Shown one piece after another: positions 44,093 through 52,971 of a stretch of DNA of 64,000 nucleotides. The first letter of the stretch is position 1. Each line of letters starts with the position of its first letter. The position numbers and the translations under genes were made by a program. The notes beneath the pieces were generated by a model that saw only the letters and a program-made list of their open reading frames with translations, was not told the DNA's origin and did no database searches. Source of the DNA: Bacteroidota bacterium (GTDB lineage Bacteria; Bacteroidota; Bacteroidia; Chitinophagales; Chitinophagaceae); contig JAEZZY010000019.1 of the NCBI GenBank assembly GCA_023418315.1, positions 1 through 64,000 on the forward strand, in the 5' to 3' direction.

Positions 44093-44125
44093 CAATTCCC
44101 AACCGTATAACTTAGTTGGGAATTG
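44093..44125 (-). promoter_or_regulatory. Hairpin in the rpsO-pnp intergenic region
   Basis: The perfect 11-bp stem CAATTCCCAAC / GTTGGGAATTG with an 11-nt loop is 21 nt after the rpsO stop and about 100 nt before pnp. On the minus strand the flank is TGTTATTTG, a weak T-tract, so it may be a leaky terminator or an RNase-processing/autoregulation hairpin rather than a full terminator. Confidence 0.65.
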
Positions 44126-44145
44126 CGTACAATCATCATTAAAAT

Positions 44146-44418
44146 TTATTTACGGATACCGAGTTTTTCAATCAACTCACGATATCCTTGCAGGTTGGTG
44201 CGCGTCATATATTGCAGTAATCGTTTACGACGCCCTACCATTTGCATCAAACCGCGATGGGTAGAAAAGTCTTTTTTGTTTTGTTTGAGGTGTTTTGAAA
44301 TATGATTGATGCGCTCTGTAAGCTGGGCAATCTGTACTTCTGTAGAACCGGTGTTCTTCTCATCACCACCATATTTTTTATAAAGGGTGGTTTTTTGTTT
44401 GGCTGATAAATGCGACAT
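44146..44418 (-). CDS. rpsO: 30S ribosomal protein S15
   Basis: A 90-aa primary 16S rRNA-binding protein of the small subunit. It has the conserved GSTEVQIAQLTERI, NKKDFSTHRGLMQMVGRRKR and YRELIEKLGIRK. ATG 44418 (MSHLSAKQKT) gives the usual length; a longer frame to 44442 overlaps the -7 box at 44440-44447 and is rejected. It lies upstream of pnp, an arrangement conserved widely, with a hairpin between them. Confidence 0.97.
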   Translation of the reverse strand: MSHLSAKQKTTLYKKYGGDEKNTGSTEVQIAQLTERINHISKHLKQNKKDFSTHRGLMQMVGRRKRLLQYMTRTNLQGYRELIEKLGIRK

Positions 44419-44439
44419 TCTTTTTACTTTTTCAGGGTG

Positions 44440-44447
44440 CAAAGATA
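44440..44447 (-). promoter_or_regulatory. -7 promoter element of rpsO
   Basis: The minus strand reads TATCTTTG (TAnnTTTG), 22 nt upstream of ATG 44418. Confidence 0.6.
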
Positions 44448-44568
44448 AGCATTGCTATTATACGATGCGTTTTTTAGCCAAAAAAAATATTATTGATAAT
44501 CAATTTATTACAAGATTAGTAAACTAATCAGTGAACATTTTTAAGTAAAATAACAAAACTGCGGGTGC

Positions 44569-46965
44569 TCATTTCCGTATCACGGCATTCAGCATCGTTT
44601 CATAATTTTTTATGAGGGCTTGTATCTGTTGTTCTATTTCCGCATCGGTAAGGGTGCGATCGTTTAATTGAAACGTATAGCTGAGCGCATAAGATTTTTT
44701 ATTTGCGCCGAGTTTTTCATTTTCAAATACATCAAACAAATCATAGTTTTTCAACGACGGAATATTCAACTGCTCGGTAGCCTGCTGCACTTGTTGGTAG
44801 GTGACGGATTTATCGAGTACCATCGCCAGATCGCGCTGCATAGCGGGGAATTTAGGTACTTCCGTGTAGTTGATTTTATGCGTAGCCGCCGCTTTCACAA
44901 ATTGCTCCCAATACACCAGGGCAAAGAACACTTCCTGCTTGATGTCAAATTTTTGCAGTCGCTCATCATCTACTTTTAAAAACAGAGCAATAGGTTGATT
45001 TTTATACTTCCATAGCACCTGGTCTTGTTCATACGAAACGGTGAGTTTGGAGATGCCGCTACGGGTAAACAGGTTTTGAAGGATGGCTTTTATATAAAAT
45101 AGATCGAAGGATTTTTGCTTTGTATTCCAGGAGGCATTTAGCGCATTTCCCGTAAACCACATTGCCAGTTGTTGTTCTTCTTTATAGGCATCATTTTCCT
45201 TGCTATAGATTTTTCCAAATTCATACAAGGCAAGATGGCTGTTCTTTCTGTTTACATTATAGCTGATTACTTCCAGCCCGCTTTCCAGCATGGAAGGACG
45301 AAGAATATCCAACTCGCTGCTGAGGCTGTTAATCATTTTCACCAACTGTTCATTACCGGGATAATAATTGCTGTTGGTAACAGAGTTGGTGATGATTTCC
45401 TGCAATCCTTCGTCACAAAGCAATTCTGCACATTTCTCCTTCAGCTTCCGGTCGTTGGGTTGCGAAGGTTTCAGGCTAATGTTCAGCTTTTCGGGAATGG
45501 GGATATTATCCAAACCATCTATTCGCACGATTTCTTCCACTATATCCGCCGGCTGTGTTACATCTGTTTTGTTGGAAGGAACTTGTATGCCTATGGTATC
45601 GCCGTTTATATTCAATTCAAAACCTAATGCCTGAAGAATGGTGTTCACCGTTTCTTTCGGATACTCTTTTCCGCTCAGTTTGTTGATGTAAGAATAAGAG
45701 GTCTGTACCGTTACCGGTTTTAGTGGAGCAGGGTAGATATCGGTGATTTTGGAGGAAATCGTTCCGCCGGCAAGCTCGGTCATCAGTTGTGCCGCACGCA
45801 GCAAAGCCGGTATCAGATGATCCATATCCACTCCTTTTTCAAAATGCGTAGCGGCATCGGTGCGCAAGCCGTGGTGCAGCGAACTTTTGCGGATGAAGGA
45901 AGGATGGAAATAGGCGCTTTCTAAAAAAATATTTTTCGTAGCAGCCGTTACTCCGCTCTCCGCACCGCCATAGATTCCGGCAAGGCACATCGGCGCTTCG
46001 GCGTTGCAAATCATCAGGTCATTTGCGGCAAGCGTAATTTCTTTTTCGTCTAAGGTTTTGAATTTGTAGCCTTCTTTAGCAAGTTGCACATGTACTTCCT
46101 TTCCTTTTATGGTATCTGCATCAAAGGCATGTAGCGGCTGACCATATTCGTGCAATACAAAGTTGGTGATGTCCACAATATTGTTGATGCTTCTTACTCC
46201 GATAGTGTTCAGCTTGCGTTTCAGCCATTCCGGGGATGCGCCTATGGTTACGTTGGAAATCGTCAATCCGCAATACCTCGGACAAGCCTCTTCATCAAGA
46301 ATGTGCACCTTTATAGGCTCGGCATCAGGAAGGTTTTCAAGAGTAGTATTCGGCTTTTTGATTTCATATTTTTTACCTCTATGATGAGTGAGGTAAGCAC
46401 AAACATCTTTTGCAACGCCTATATGGCTCATCGCATCCGAGCGATTGGGAGTAAGCCCTATATGTAGCGCAAAATCCGGGGCAGGCACGTTGAAATAATC
46501 TTTTGCCGACATACCGGGTTTTGCATTTTCCCCCAGTACCATGATGCCGTTATGATTTGTTCCCAAGCCGATTTCATCTTCCGCGCATATCATTCCCTCA
46601 CTTGCTTCTCCGCGTATTTTCGCTTTTTTTATCTCAAACGATTCGCCGCTTGCCGGATGCACCTTAGTACCTACAGGCGCTACTACCACGCGCTGACCGT
46701 CAGCTACATTGGGCGCACCGCATACAATATGCAGCGGAGCTTCTGCGCCTATATTTACGGTGGTTATGCTCAGCTTATCCGCATTCGGATGCTTGCCGCA
46801 GGTTAGCACTTCGCCTATAAGCAACCCTTCTAAGCTGCCTTTAATCGCTTCTACTGTTTCCACTTGCTCTACCTCCAAGCCTATAGATGTAAGAATTGTA
46901 CTTAATTCCTGAACGGGTAAGTTTTCCGGCAAATATTCCTGCAACCAGTTATACGAAATGACCAT
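44569..46965 (-). CDS. pheT: Phenylalanyl-tRNA synthetase beta subunit
   Basis: A 798-aa beta chain of the alpha2-beta2 enzyme that charges tRNA-Phe. Domains are the N-terminal EMAP/tRNA-binding fold (about 40-150, LIGEVLTCGKHPNADKLSIT…HIVCGAPNVADGQRVVVAPVG), the B3/B4 editing region (about 215-385, LHAFDADTIKG…LAGIYGGAESGVTA), B5 (about 405-475), the catalytic-like core, and the C-terminal FDX-ACB anticodon-binding domain (about 705-798, FPAMQRDLAMVLDKSVTYQQV). The length is normal. pheS is not adjacent, as is common in this phylum. A -7 box is at 46988-46995. Confidence 0.97.
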   Translation of the reverse strand: MVISYNWLQEYLPENLPVQELSTILTSIGLEVEQVETVEAIKGSLEGLLIGEVLTCGKHPNADKLSITTVNIGAEAPLHIVCGAPNVADGQRVVVAPVGTKVHPASGESFEIKKAKIRGEASEGMICAEDEIGLGTNHNGIMVLGENAKPGMSAKDYFNVPAPDFALHIGLTPNRSDAMSHIGVAKDVCAYLTHHRGKKYEIKKPNTTLENLPDAEPIKVHILDEEACPRYCGLTISNVTIGASPEWLKRKLNTIGVRSINNIVDITNFVLHEYGQPLHAFDADTIKGKEVHVQLAKEGYKFKTLDEKEITLAANDLMICNAEAPMCLAGIYGGAESGVTAATKNIFLESAYFHPSFIRKSSLHHGLRTDAATHFEKGVDMDHLIPALLRAAQLMTELAGGTISSKITDIYPAPLKPVTVQTSYSYINKLSGKEYPKETVNTILQALGFELNINGDTIGIQVPSNKTDVTQPADIVEEIVRIDGLDNIPIPEKLNISLKPSQPNDRKLKEKCAELLCDEGLQEIITNSVTNSNYYPGNEQLVKMINSLSSELDILRPSMLESGLEVISYNVNRKNSHLALYEFGKIYSKENDAYKEEQQLAMWFTGNALNASWNTKQKSFDLFYIKAILQNLFTRSGISKLTVSYEQDQVLWKYKNQPIALFLKVDDERLQKFDIKQEVFFALVYWEQFVKAAATHKINYTEVPKFPAMQRDLAMVLDKSVTYQQVQQATEQLNIPSLKNYDLFDVFENEKLGANKKSYALSYTFQLNDRTLTDAEIEQQIQALIKNYETMLNAVIRK

Positions 46966-47541
46966 TAGTTATACTAAAAAATTTGCGCAAAGATAGCGAG
47001 TGAGGAGAATTAGTGGAGAGGATGGAAGATTTGAATTTTCGGCCGATTGCGGAGTTGGTGCTTGGCGTAGGCGAATGAGAGGTGTTTTCATCTTTCCGCA
47101 TTGATTACCTCCCTATGCTGTGTGTGAAATAATCCTTCTCTTTTTCCGAATGCTTTATAACAATCCGCATCGGTTTTCAAAAACCAACACCTCAGGTTTT
47201 ACGCACATTTTTTTGTGATTTTCTTGTGGATTAAATGGAATAACTTGTTAGTTCTGTTGAAAAAAACATTTATTGAAAAATAAAAGTGGACAGGCTGTTT
47301 ATTTCCCATGAAAAATTGCAGAACTCATGCTCAATAAATTTATGTCTCTCTAACTGACCTAAGGATTCATTTCACTCCTTACATTCGTTCCCCTGCCACG
47401 GGTAATGTGCGCTTAACCCAAACGTAACATTTCCCTAACAAAGCAGCATCCGGATAGGTTTGCCATGAATCAAATTGGCTATATACGGATGAAAAACAAC
47501 AACTTATAACATTTTATTACCTCAGGACTGAAACTTACAAC
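46966..47541. other. Long intergenic region between pheT and dnaB
   Basis: These 576 bp separate two divergent core genes. Apart from the pheT -7 element at 46988-46995, I see no gene: no frame resembles a protein, and no tRNA or strong terminator was recognised. It is unusually long for this compact region, so it could carry the dnaB promoter(s) or a small RNA. Confidence 0.5.
46988..46995 (-). promoter_or_regulatory. -7 promoter element of pheT
   Basis: The minus strand reads TATCTTTG (TAnnTTTG), 23 nt upstream of ATG 46965. Confidence 0.6.
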
Positions 47542-49173
47542 ATGGCGGTAAACATCAAAAAAGATTTTGGAAATACGAGGCGCAAACCCGACATCAATTC
47601 ACTGGTCTATGGCAAGATCCCGCCACAGGCCAATGAACTGGAAGAAGCCGTACTCGGCGCTGTAATGCTTGAAAAAGACAAACTGGCCGAAGTACTGGAA
47701 ATCATTCAAAGTCCCGATTGCTTTTATGTGGACGCCCATCAGAAAATATACGCAGCCATTCGTCGTCTATTCGACAAAGGGATGCCCGTGGATTTGCTGA
47801 CCGTAACGGAAGAACTCCGAAAATCCAATGAGTTGGAAATCGTAGGCGGCGCTTATTTCCTCACCCGCCTCACCATGAGCGTGCTTTCCAGCGCACACGT
47901 AGAAACCCATGCCCGCATTGTGATGGAAAAATTCATCCAGCGCGAGCTGATCCGCATTTCCGGCAATATCATTTCCGATGCCTATGAAGACAGCACGGAT
48001 GTATTTGATTTGCTGGATAAGGCAGAATCCAATCTCTATGAAATAACCGATAAGCACCTGCGCAAAAATTTTAAAGGGTTGAAAGAAGTATTGGTGCGCA
48101 CCGTGCAAGAAATAGAAGATGCCAAAAATAAAAATGAGGATGTAACCGGCGTGCCTACAGGCTACCGGGATCTGGACAAACTCACTTCAGGATGGCAAAA
48201 AAATGCACTCATTATAGTGGCTGCCCGCCCCGCTGTGGGTAAAACCGCCTTTTGCCTGAACCTTGCCATGAATGCCTCCATGCACCAGGGAAAATCTTAT
48301 CCCGTAGCCTTTTTTTCGTTGGAAATGGGCGCAGGCGAATTGGTGAAAAGAATGCTTGCCGCTACTACGGAAGTGAGTATGGACGCCATCACCAAAGGGC
48401 GTATGCAGGAGCATGAATTTGTGCAAATGACACAGCGTATGAATAAACTCGCCTCCGCACAGATTTTCCTGGACGACCAGGCAGCGCTTAATATTTTTGA
48501 ACTCAGAGCCAAAGCCAGAAGGCTGAAACAAAAACACGACATCCAGCTCATCATCATTGATTATCTCCAGCTCATGCAGGCAGATATCAATAAAGGCGGC
48601 AACAGGGAACAAGAAATTTCTAAAATTTCCCGCGATTTGAAATCTCTGGCTAAGGAACTCGAAATACCCATCATCGCTCTTTCCCAATTGAACCGCTCGG
48701 TAGAATCACGCAAAGAATCGAAAGTGCCGCAGTTGAGCGATCTTCGGGAATCAGGTGCCATCGAACAAGATGCCGACATGGTCATGTTCCTATACCGCCC
48801 GGAATATTACGGCATCAACAACAATGAAATGGGCGAACCGATAGAAGGCGAAACACACGTGCATATAGCCAAAAACCGGAGCGGTACTACCGACACCGTG
48901 AAAGTGCGTTTTATAAAGGAATACCAGAAGTTTGTGGACATGGAAGACGATAAAGGCTTTAATCGTTTTGGCGGCGGAAATGGCGGCGGAGGCGGTTTCC
49001 CACCTCCTAAAGGCGATAACCCTATGGCCGGTATCCGTAAAGATGCAAGCGAATTTGGCGGCTCTAAAATGTATATCCCAGGCGGTTTTCAAACCCTTCC
49101 GTCTAAAGCCAACGATTATCGTTTTGATGAAGAAGAGGAGGGAAGAGGAATAGACGGAGATGTACCGTTTTAA
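47542..49173 (+). CDS. dnaB: Replicative DNA helicase DnaB
   Basis: A 543-aa hexameric 5'-3' helicase of the replication fork. The N-terminal DnaB-N domain (about 25-130: IPPQANELEEAVLGAVMLEK…LTRLTMSVLSSAHVETHARI) is followed by the linker and a RecA-type core: Walker A ARPAVGKTAF (about 228-237), FSLEMGAGELVKRML, Walker B LIIIDYLQLMQ, then LSQLNRSVESR and DLRESGAIEQDADMVMFLYRPEYY. The C-terminus adds a Gly-rich low-complexity tail (FGGGNGGGGGFPPPKGD) and an acidic end. It is the chromosomal helicase, not a phage copy, judging by its core neighbours. It contains no intein. Confidence 0.97.
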   Translation: MAVNIKKDFGNTRRKPDINSLVYGKIPPQANELEEAVLGAVMLEKDKLAEVLEIIQSPDCFYVDAHQKIYAAIRRLFDKGMPVDLLTVTEELRKSNELEIVGGAYFLTRLTMSVLSSAHVETHARIVMEKFIQRELIRISGNIISDAYEDSTDVFDLLDKAESNLYEITDKHLRKNFKGLKEVLVRTVQEIEDAKNKNEDVTGVPTGYRDLDKLTSGWQKNALIIVAARPAVGKTAFCLNLAMNASMHQGKSYPVAFFSLEMGAGELVKRMLAATTEVSMDAITKGRMQEHEFVQMTQRMNKLASAQIFLDDQAALNIFELRAKARRLKQKHDIQLIIIDYLQLMQADINKGGNREQEISKISRDLKSLAKELEIPIIALSQLNRSVESRKESKVPQLSDLRESGAIEQDADMVMFLYRPEYYGINNNEMGEPIEGETHVHIAKNRSGTTDTVKVRFIKEYQKFVDMEDDKGFNRFGGGNGGGGGFPPPKGDNPMAGIRKDASEFGGSKMYIPGGFQTLPSKANDYRFDEEEEGRGIDGDVPF

Positions 49174-49231
49174 CCGAACAAGCAAATGAAAAGGTTGATT
49201 TTTGGCGGTAGGGATTTGGGATTGAAGGTTA

Positions 49232-50092
49232 TTAACTGCCCTCCATTGCCTCCCACAATTTTATGACCTCCACAGCTTCTTTCACATCATGCACGCGAAG
49301 AATATTCGCTCCCTGCTGCAATGCCATAACATGCAAAGCCGTGGTGCCATTCAGTGCCTGCTCAGGGTTTATCATTAGGGTTTTGTAGATCATTGATTTT
49401 CTTGAAATACCTGCTAATATAGGCTTGCCAAGCATGCGCAAGGTGTGCATTCCTTTCAGCAACTCAAAATTATGCGCTACCGTTTTCCCGAAACCGAAGC
49501 CGGGGTCTATTATTACATCTTTAATGCCGGCATCGGCGCATCGGTCGCAAATCCTTCTCAGTTCATCCCGCACTTCATACACCACCTCTTCATACACCGG
49601 ATTTTGCTGCATGGTTTTAGGCGTGCCTTGCAGGTGCATGGCTATATAGGGAATATTTAATCGCGCTACGGTAGGCAGCATATTTTCATCAAATCGTCCG
49701 CCGCTGATATCATTTATAATAGAAACACCTTCTGCCACCACAGCTTCCGCCACTTTACTATTGTACGTATCGCAGGAAAGCCAGGCTTCGGGAAAATGCC
49801 TATGAATTTCTTTCACCACCGGAAGCACCCGTTCCAATTCCTCTTCCGCCGCCATCCATTCCGAGCCGAACTTGGTACTCGCACCGCCGATATCCAAAAT
49901 CGTTGCGCCATCCGCCAGCATTTTTTCTGCCTTCCGCAGCAAATCCTCCACACTGCTTTCGCGTCCTTTGTTGTAAAAACTATCGGGCGTAGCATTGAGG
50001 ATACCCATCACTATAGGTTTAGAAATTTCTAACAATCTGCCCTTGCTTTGCAATAGGGTTTGTACAGGCAATAATGTATTTTTGGCATTCAT
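49232..50092 (-). CDS. folP: Dihydropteroate synthase
   Basis: Folate biosynthesis: condenses 6-hydroxymethyl-dihydropterin pyrophosphate with p-aminobenzoate; cytosolic TIM barrel and sulfonamide target. ATG 50092 (MNAKNTLLPVQ) gives 286 aa, the usual length; the frame extending to 50179 would overlap the divergent DUF1599 gene and is rejected. Motifs are IVMGILNATPDSFYNKGR (pterin site), DIGGASTKFGSEW (Pro of the usual GGxSTRPG is replaced by Lys-Phe), SIINDISGG, IIDPGFGFGKTVAHN and AGISRKSMIYKTL. Only 15 bp separate its start from that of DUF1599. Confidence 0.95.
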   Translation of the reverse strand: MNAKNTLLPVQTLLQSKGRLLEISKPIVMGILNATPDSFYNKGRESSVEDLLRKAEKMLADGATILDIGGASTKFGSEWMAAEEELERVLPVVKEIHRHFPEAWLSCDTYNSKVAEAVVAEGVSIINDISGGRFDENMLPTVARLNIPYIAMHLQGTPKTMQQNPVYEEVVYEVRDELRRICDRCADAGIKDVIIDPGFGFGKTVAHNFELLKGMHTLRMLGKPILAGISRKSMIYKTLMINPEQALNGTTALHVMALQQGANILRVHDVKEAVEVIKLWEAMEGS

Positions 50093-50107
50093 CGTTTTAC
50101 AAAGAAA

Positions 50108-50671
50108 ATGCAGGATAGCGTAATGCACAAACCCGCCACCGAACAACAATACGAAGAGGTTGTAAGCAGGTGCAAACATCTTTATCTGAAAAAAGGAAAA
50201 GATTACGGTACGTCATGGCGTGTATTGCGCACTATATCTATCGTTGACCAAATTTACATCAAAGCATGGCGCATCCGGCAGATACAGGAAACGGGGGTGC
50301 AAAAAGTGGATGACAGCATCGAAAGTGAATTTATAGGCATTGTGAATTACGGCATCATCGCGCTTATACAAATGGCTATGGGCAATGAAGATAATTGGGA
50401 ACTGAACATAGAGGAAGCAGAAAAATATTACGACACGGAAGCCAATAAGATTTACGAATTAATGCTGCAAAAAAACCATGATTATGGGGAGGCTTGGCGG
50501 GAAATGAGCCAATCATCGTTTGTGGATTTGATTCTTGTAAAACTGTTAAGAATAAAACAAATACTCACCAACGAAGGCAAAACCCTTGTCTCCGAAGGTA
50601 TAGATGCCAACTTCGCCGACATCGTGAACTATGGCATCTTCGCTTTGATAAAAATGGGGGAGGAAAAATGA
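50108..50671 (+). CDS. DUF1599 family protein
   Basis: A 187-aa soluble protein made of two similar DUF1599 halves: CKHLYLKKGKDYGTSWRVLR…GIVNYGIIALIQMAMG and YELMLQKNHDYGEAWREMSQ…DIVNYGIFALIKMGEE. The shared K-D/H-D-Y-G-x-x-W-R and (D/G)IVNYGI(I/F)ALI(Q/K)M motifs indicate an internal duplication. It may resemble the all-alpha NTP-pyrophosphatase fold, but that is not shown. The gene is divergent from folP at 15 bp, so each promoter must lie within the other's coding region. ATG 50123 is an alternative start. No known function. Confidence 0.88.
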   Translation: MQDSVMHKPATEQQYEEVVSRCKHLYLKKGKDYGTSWRVLRTISIVDQIYIKAWRIRQIQETGVQKVDDSIESEFIGIVNYGIIALIQMAMGNEDNWELNIEEAEKYYDTEANKIYELMLQKNHDYGEAWREMSQSSFVDLILVKLLRIKQILTNEGKTLVSEGIDANFADIVNYGIFALIKMGEEK

Positions 50672-50673
50672 TA

Positions 50674-50749
50674 TTTCACACAAAGAAAACAACGAAGACG
50701 AAGTAAACAACATCGTTGCCTTAGTATTCTTAGTGTGCTTTGTGAGAAA
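50674..50749. repeat. Inverted-repeat element in an intergenic gap
   Basis: Outer arms TTTCACACAAAG (50674-50685) and CTTTGTGAGAAA (50738-50749) match at 11 of 12 positions. A second inner pair CAACGA (50690-50695) / TCGTTG (50713-50718) gives a branched hairpin. No ORF is inside. It could be a transcription terminator for DUF1599 or a small non-autonomous repeat. Confidence 0.65.
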
Positions 50750-50792
50750 CAACAAAACAACATAAACAAACGAAAAAACAAATCAACCATTC

Positions 50793-51941
50793 ATGAAAAT
50801 TTTACTTTGGATTTTAAGAATTATCGTAGGTGGACTTTTCATTTTTTCCGGATTGGTGAAAGCCAACGACCCCCTCGGATTGAGCTATAAAATGAACGAA
50901 TTTTTCGAGGTATGGAACATGCATTGGATGGAGAGCTATTCGCTTGCACTCTCCATCACCATGATTGGTTTTGAAATCATTGCCGGCGTGGCGGTGCTGA
51001 TTGGCGCGGCTTTCAGAGTATTTTCGTTTTTGCTGTTATTGCTTACGGCATTCTTCACCTTCCTCACCGCTTATGTACTTTTCTCCGGAAAAATAAAAGA
51101 ATGCGGCTGCTTTGGTGATTGTATAAAAATTTCCAACGAAGAAACTTTTTGGAAAGATGTGATTCTGTTGGTATTTGTAATTATTCTTTTTCTTTTTCGC
51201 AAAAAAATCAAGCCCGTATTCAGCGGTTACCCTACGGCTTCGTTAATGATTTTGACTACGTTTTTCGCATTTGGGGTGCAATGGTGGGCGTTGGAACACC
51301 TGCCGTTTCACGATTGTCTTCCCTATAAAATCGGTGCGAACATCAAAGAAAAAACCTTACCGCCTCCCGGCTCTACTCCGGATGAATACAGCGATATTTT
51401 CATTTATGAAAAAGACGGTGTGCAAAAAGAATTTACCACGGATAACTATCCCTGGGAAGATACTACTTGGAAATATGTGGATCGCATCACCAAGCTGGTG
51501 AAGAAAGGAAATGCCGATCCGGAAATAAAAGATTTTATCATCACCGATCTTTCCGGAAATGAACATACCGAGGAGATTTTGAATGAGCCTTATGTCTTCC
51601 TGCTTTTCCTAAAAGACCCTGAAAAAGCACGGGAGGATAATGTGGCATCTCTGCAATCTTTGATAAAAAAATGCAATCAACTCAATATTCCGTTTTACGT
51701 ACTGACCTCCGGAAATATGGAGCGTTCTAAAGAATGGCTGGAGGAAAATAAGATTGTTCCTAACGATATGCTTGTGTTCGATCTGGTAGCCAATAAATCG
51801 GCGCTGCGTAGCAATCCCGGTTTGATGCTGTTGCAACAAGGCGTTATCCGCGGTAAATGGAGTTTCCGGGATTATCCTAAAGATGCGGCTATAGAAAGCG
51901 GCAATCTCAAACTGCTGAAATATGGCTCGGTTTCTTTTTAA
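50793..51941 (+). CDS. BT_3928-like DoxX/MauE membrane protein with thioredoxin-like domain
   Basis: A 382-aa protein. The first 170 residues form a four-helix DoxX/MauE-type membrane domain (LRIIVGGLFIFSGLVKANDPLGLSYKM…KECGCFGDCIKISNEETFWKD) whose loop holds the CGCFGDC cysteines. A periplasmic stretch and a thioredoxin-like fold follow (about 255-380: YVFLLFLKDPEKAREDNVASLQ…IPFYVLTSGNMERSKEW), lacking a CxxC. The family is widespread in Bacteroidota and presumed to take part in envelope redox or quinone-linked chemistry. Its last 20 bases overlap the permease start, indicating translational coupling. Confidence 0.87.
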   Translation: MKILLWILRIIVGGLFIFSGLVKANDPLGLSYKMNEFFEVWNMHWMESYSLALSITMIGFEIIAGVAVLIGAAFRVFSFLLLLLTAFFTFLTAYVLFSGKIKECGCFGDCIKISNEETFWKDVILLVFVIILFLFRKKIKPVFSGYPTASLMILTTFFAFGVQWWALEHLPFHDCLPYKIGANIKEKTLPPPGSTPDEYSDIFIYEKDGVQKEFTTDNYPWEDTTWKYVDRITKLVKKGNADPEIKDFIITDLSGNEHTEEILNEPYVFLLFLKDPEKAREDNVASLQSLIKKCNQLNIPFYVLTSGNMERSKEWLEENKIVPNDMLVFDLVANKSALRSNPGLMLLQQGVIRGKWSFRDYPKDAAIESGNLKLLKYGSVSF

Positions 51942-52971
51942 AAGAATTCGATACAGTCTTTTCGTGTTGCTAGGTGTAGTAACCGTGGTTTTCTTTTTGT
52001 TCAATGTATTACCCGGCGATCCTGCACGCCTTACGATGGGGCAACGCACCGATTTGCAATCTTTGGAAAATGTGCGTCGGGAACTGAACCTCGATAAGCC
52101 TGTTGTTACCCGTTATTTTTTATTTCTCAACGATCTTTCGCCTATAGGCATTCATAAAAATGCAGAGAAGGAAAAATACGGATTTGTGAAATTGTTCCCT
52201 ATAGCGAAGGAAAAATCGGTAGCCTTAAAACTTCCCTACCTCGGCCGCTCCTACCGCACCAAACGTGAAGTAACTACTGTGCTTACAGAAGCCTTGCCCG
52301 GCACCATTATCCTCGCATTAGCAGCGATGACCTTCGCTACCGTATTCGGAATTGCGTTGGGCGTATTAGCCGCTTTGAAGAAAGATACATGGTTAGATAC
52401 CTCAGCCATAGCGGCGAGCGTGGCAGGCATCTCCATGCCTTCGTTTTTTGCAGGCTTGCTTATCGCTTATTTGTTTGGATTTCTTTTGCACGACTATACC
52501 GGCTTGAATATGACAGGCAGCCTTTGGGAATATGATGCGTTCACGGGGAAACATCTTGCTTTAAAAAACCTCATTCTTCCGGCATTGGCATTAGGTATTC
52601 GCCCGCTGGCTATTATTACACAGCTTACTCGCAGCGCCTTGCTGGATGTGTTGTCGCAAGATTATATCCGAACGGCGTATGCCAAAGGCTTATCCAAAGC
52701 TAAAGTAGTAGTACGCCATGCCTTGCCGAATGCGCTTAATCCTGTCGTGACGGCTATCTCGGGTTGGCTGGCAGAGTTGCTGGCAGGCTCATTTTTTGTA
52801 GAGTTTATTTTTGGATGGAAAGGAGTAGGAAAAATTACAGTAGATGCGCTGGATAAATTTGATTTTCCACTTGTGATGGGAAGCGTATTGCTCACGGCGT
52901 TTATTTTTATTGTAATCAATTTGCTTACGGATGTATTGTATAGTAAGCTGGACCCGAGGGTGCGGCTTTAA
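51922..52971 (+). CDS. ABC transporter permease, OppB/DppB type
   Basis: A 349-aa inner-membrane permease of the peptide/nickel importer class. It has an N-terminal helix (LFVLLGVVTVVFFLFNVLPGDP with the family's LPGDP motif), six helices in all, and the EAA-type cytoplasmic loop YIRTAYAKGLSKAKVVVRHALPNALNPV. Its partner subunits (OppC permease, OppA binding protein, OppD/F ATPases) are not in the window, so this is an orphan permease, encoded overlapping the DoxX-like gene. An insert between helices 1 and 2 (about 60-110) is longer than in most OppB proteins. Confidence 0.9.
   Translation: MARFLFKRIRYSLFVLLGVVTVVFFLFNVLPGDPARLTMGQRTDLQSLENVRRELNLDKPVVTRYFLFLNDLSPIGIHKNAEKEKYGFVKLFPIAKEKSVALKLPYLGRSYRTKREVTTVLTEALPGTIILALAAMTFATVFGIALGVLAALKKDTWLDTSAIAASVAGISMPSFFAGLLIAYLFGFLLHDYTGLNMTGSLWEYDAFTGKHLALKNLILPALALGIRPLAIITQLTRSALLDVLSQDYIRTAYAKGLSKAKVVVRHALPNALNPVVTAISGWLAELLAGSFFVEFIFGWKGVGKITVDALDKFDFPLVMGSVLLTAFIFIVINLLTDVLYSKLDPRVRL

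Noticed and set aside
46966..47541. Possible replication origin (DnaA-box-like TGTGGATTAA near 47224) upstream of dnaB
   Set aside because: Only one imperfect match was found, with no cluster of TTATNCACA boxes, and dnaA/dnaN are absent.
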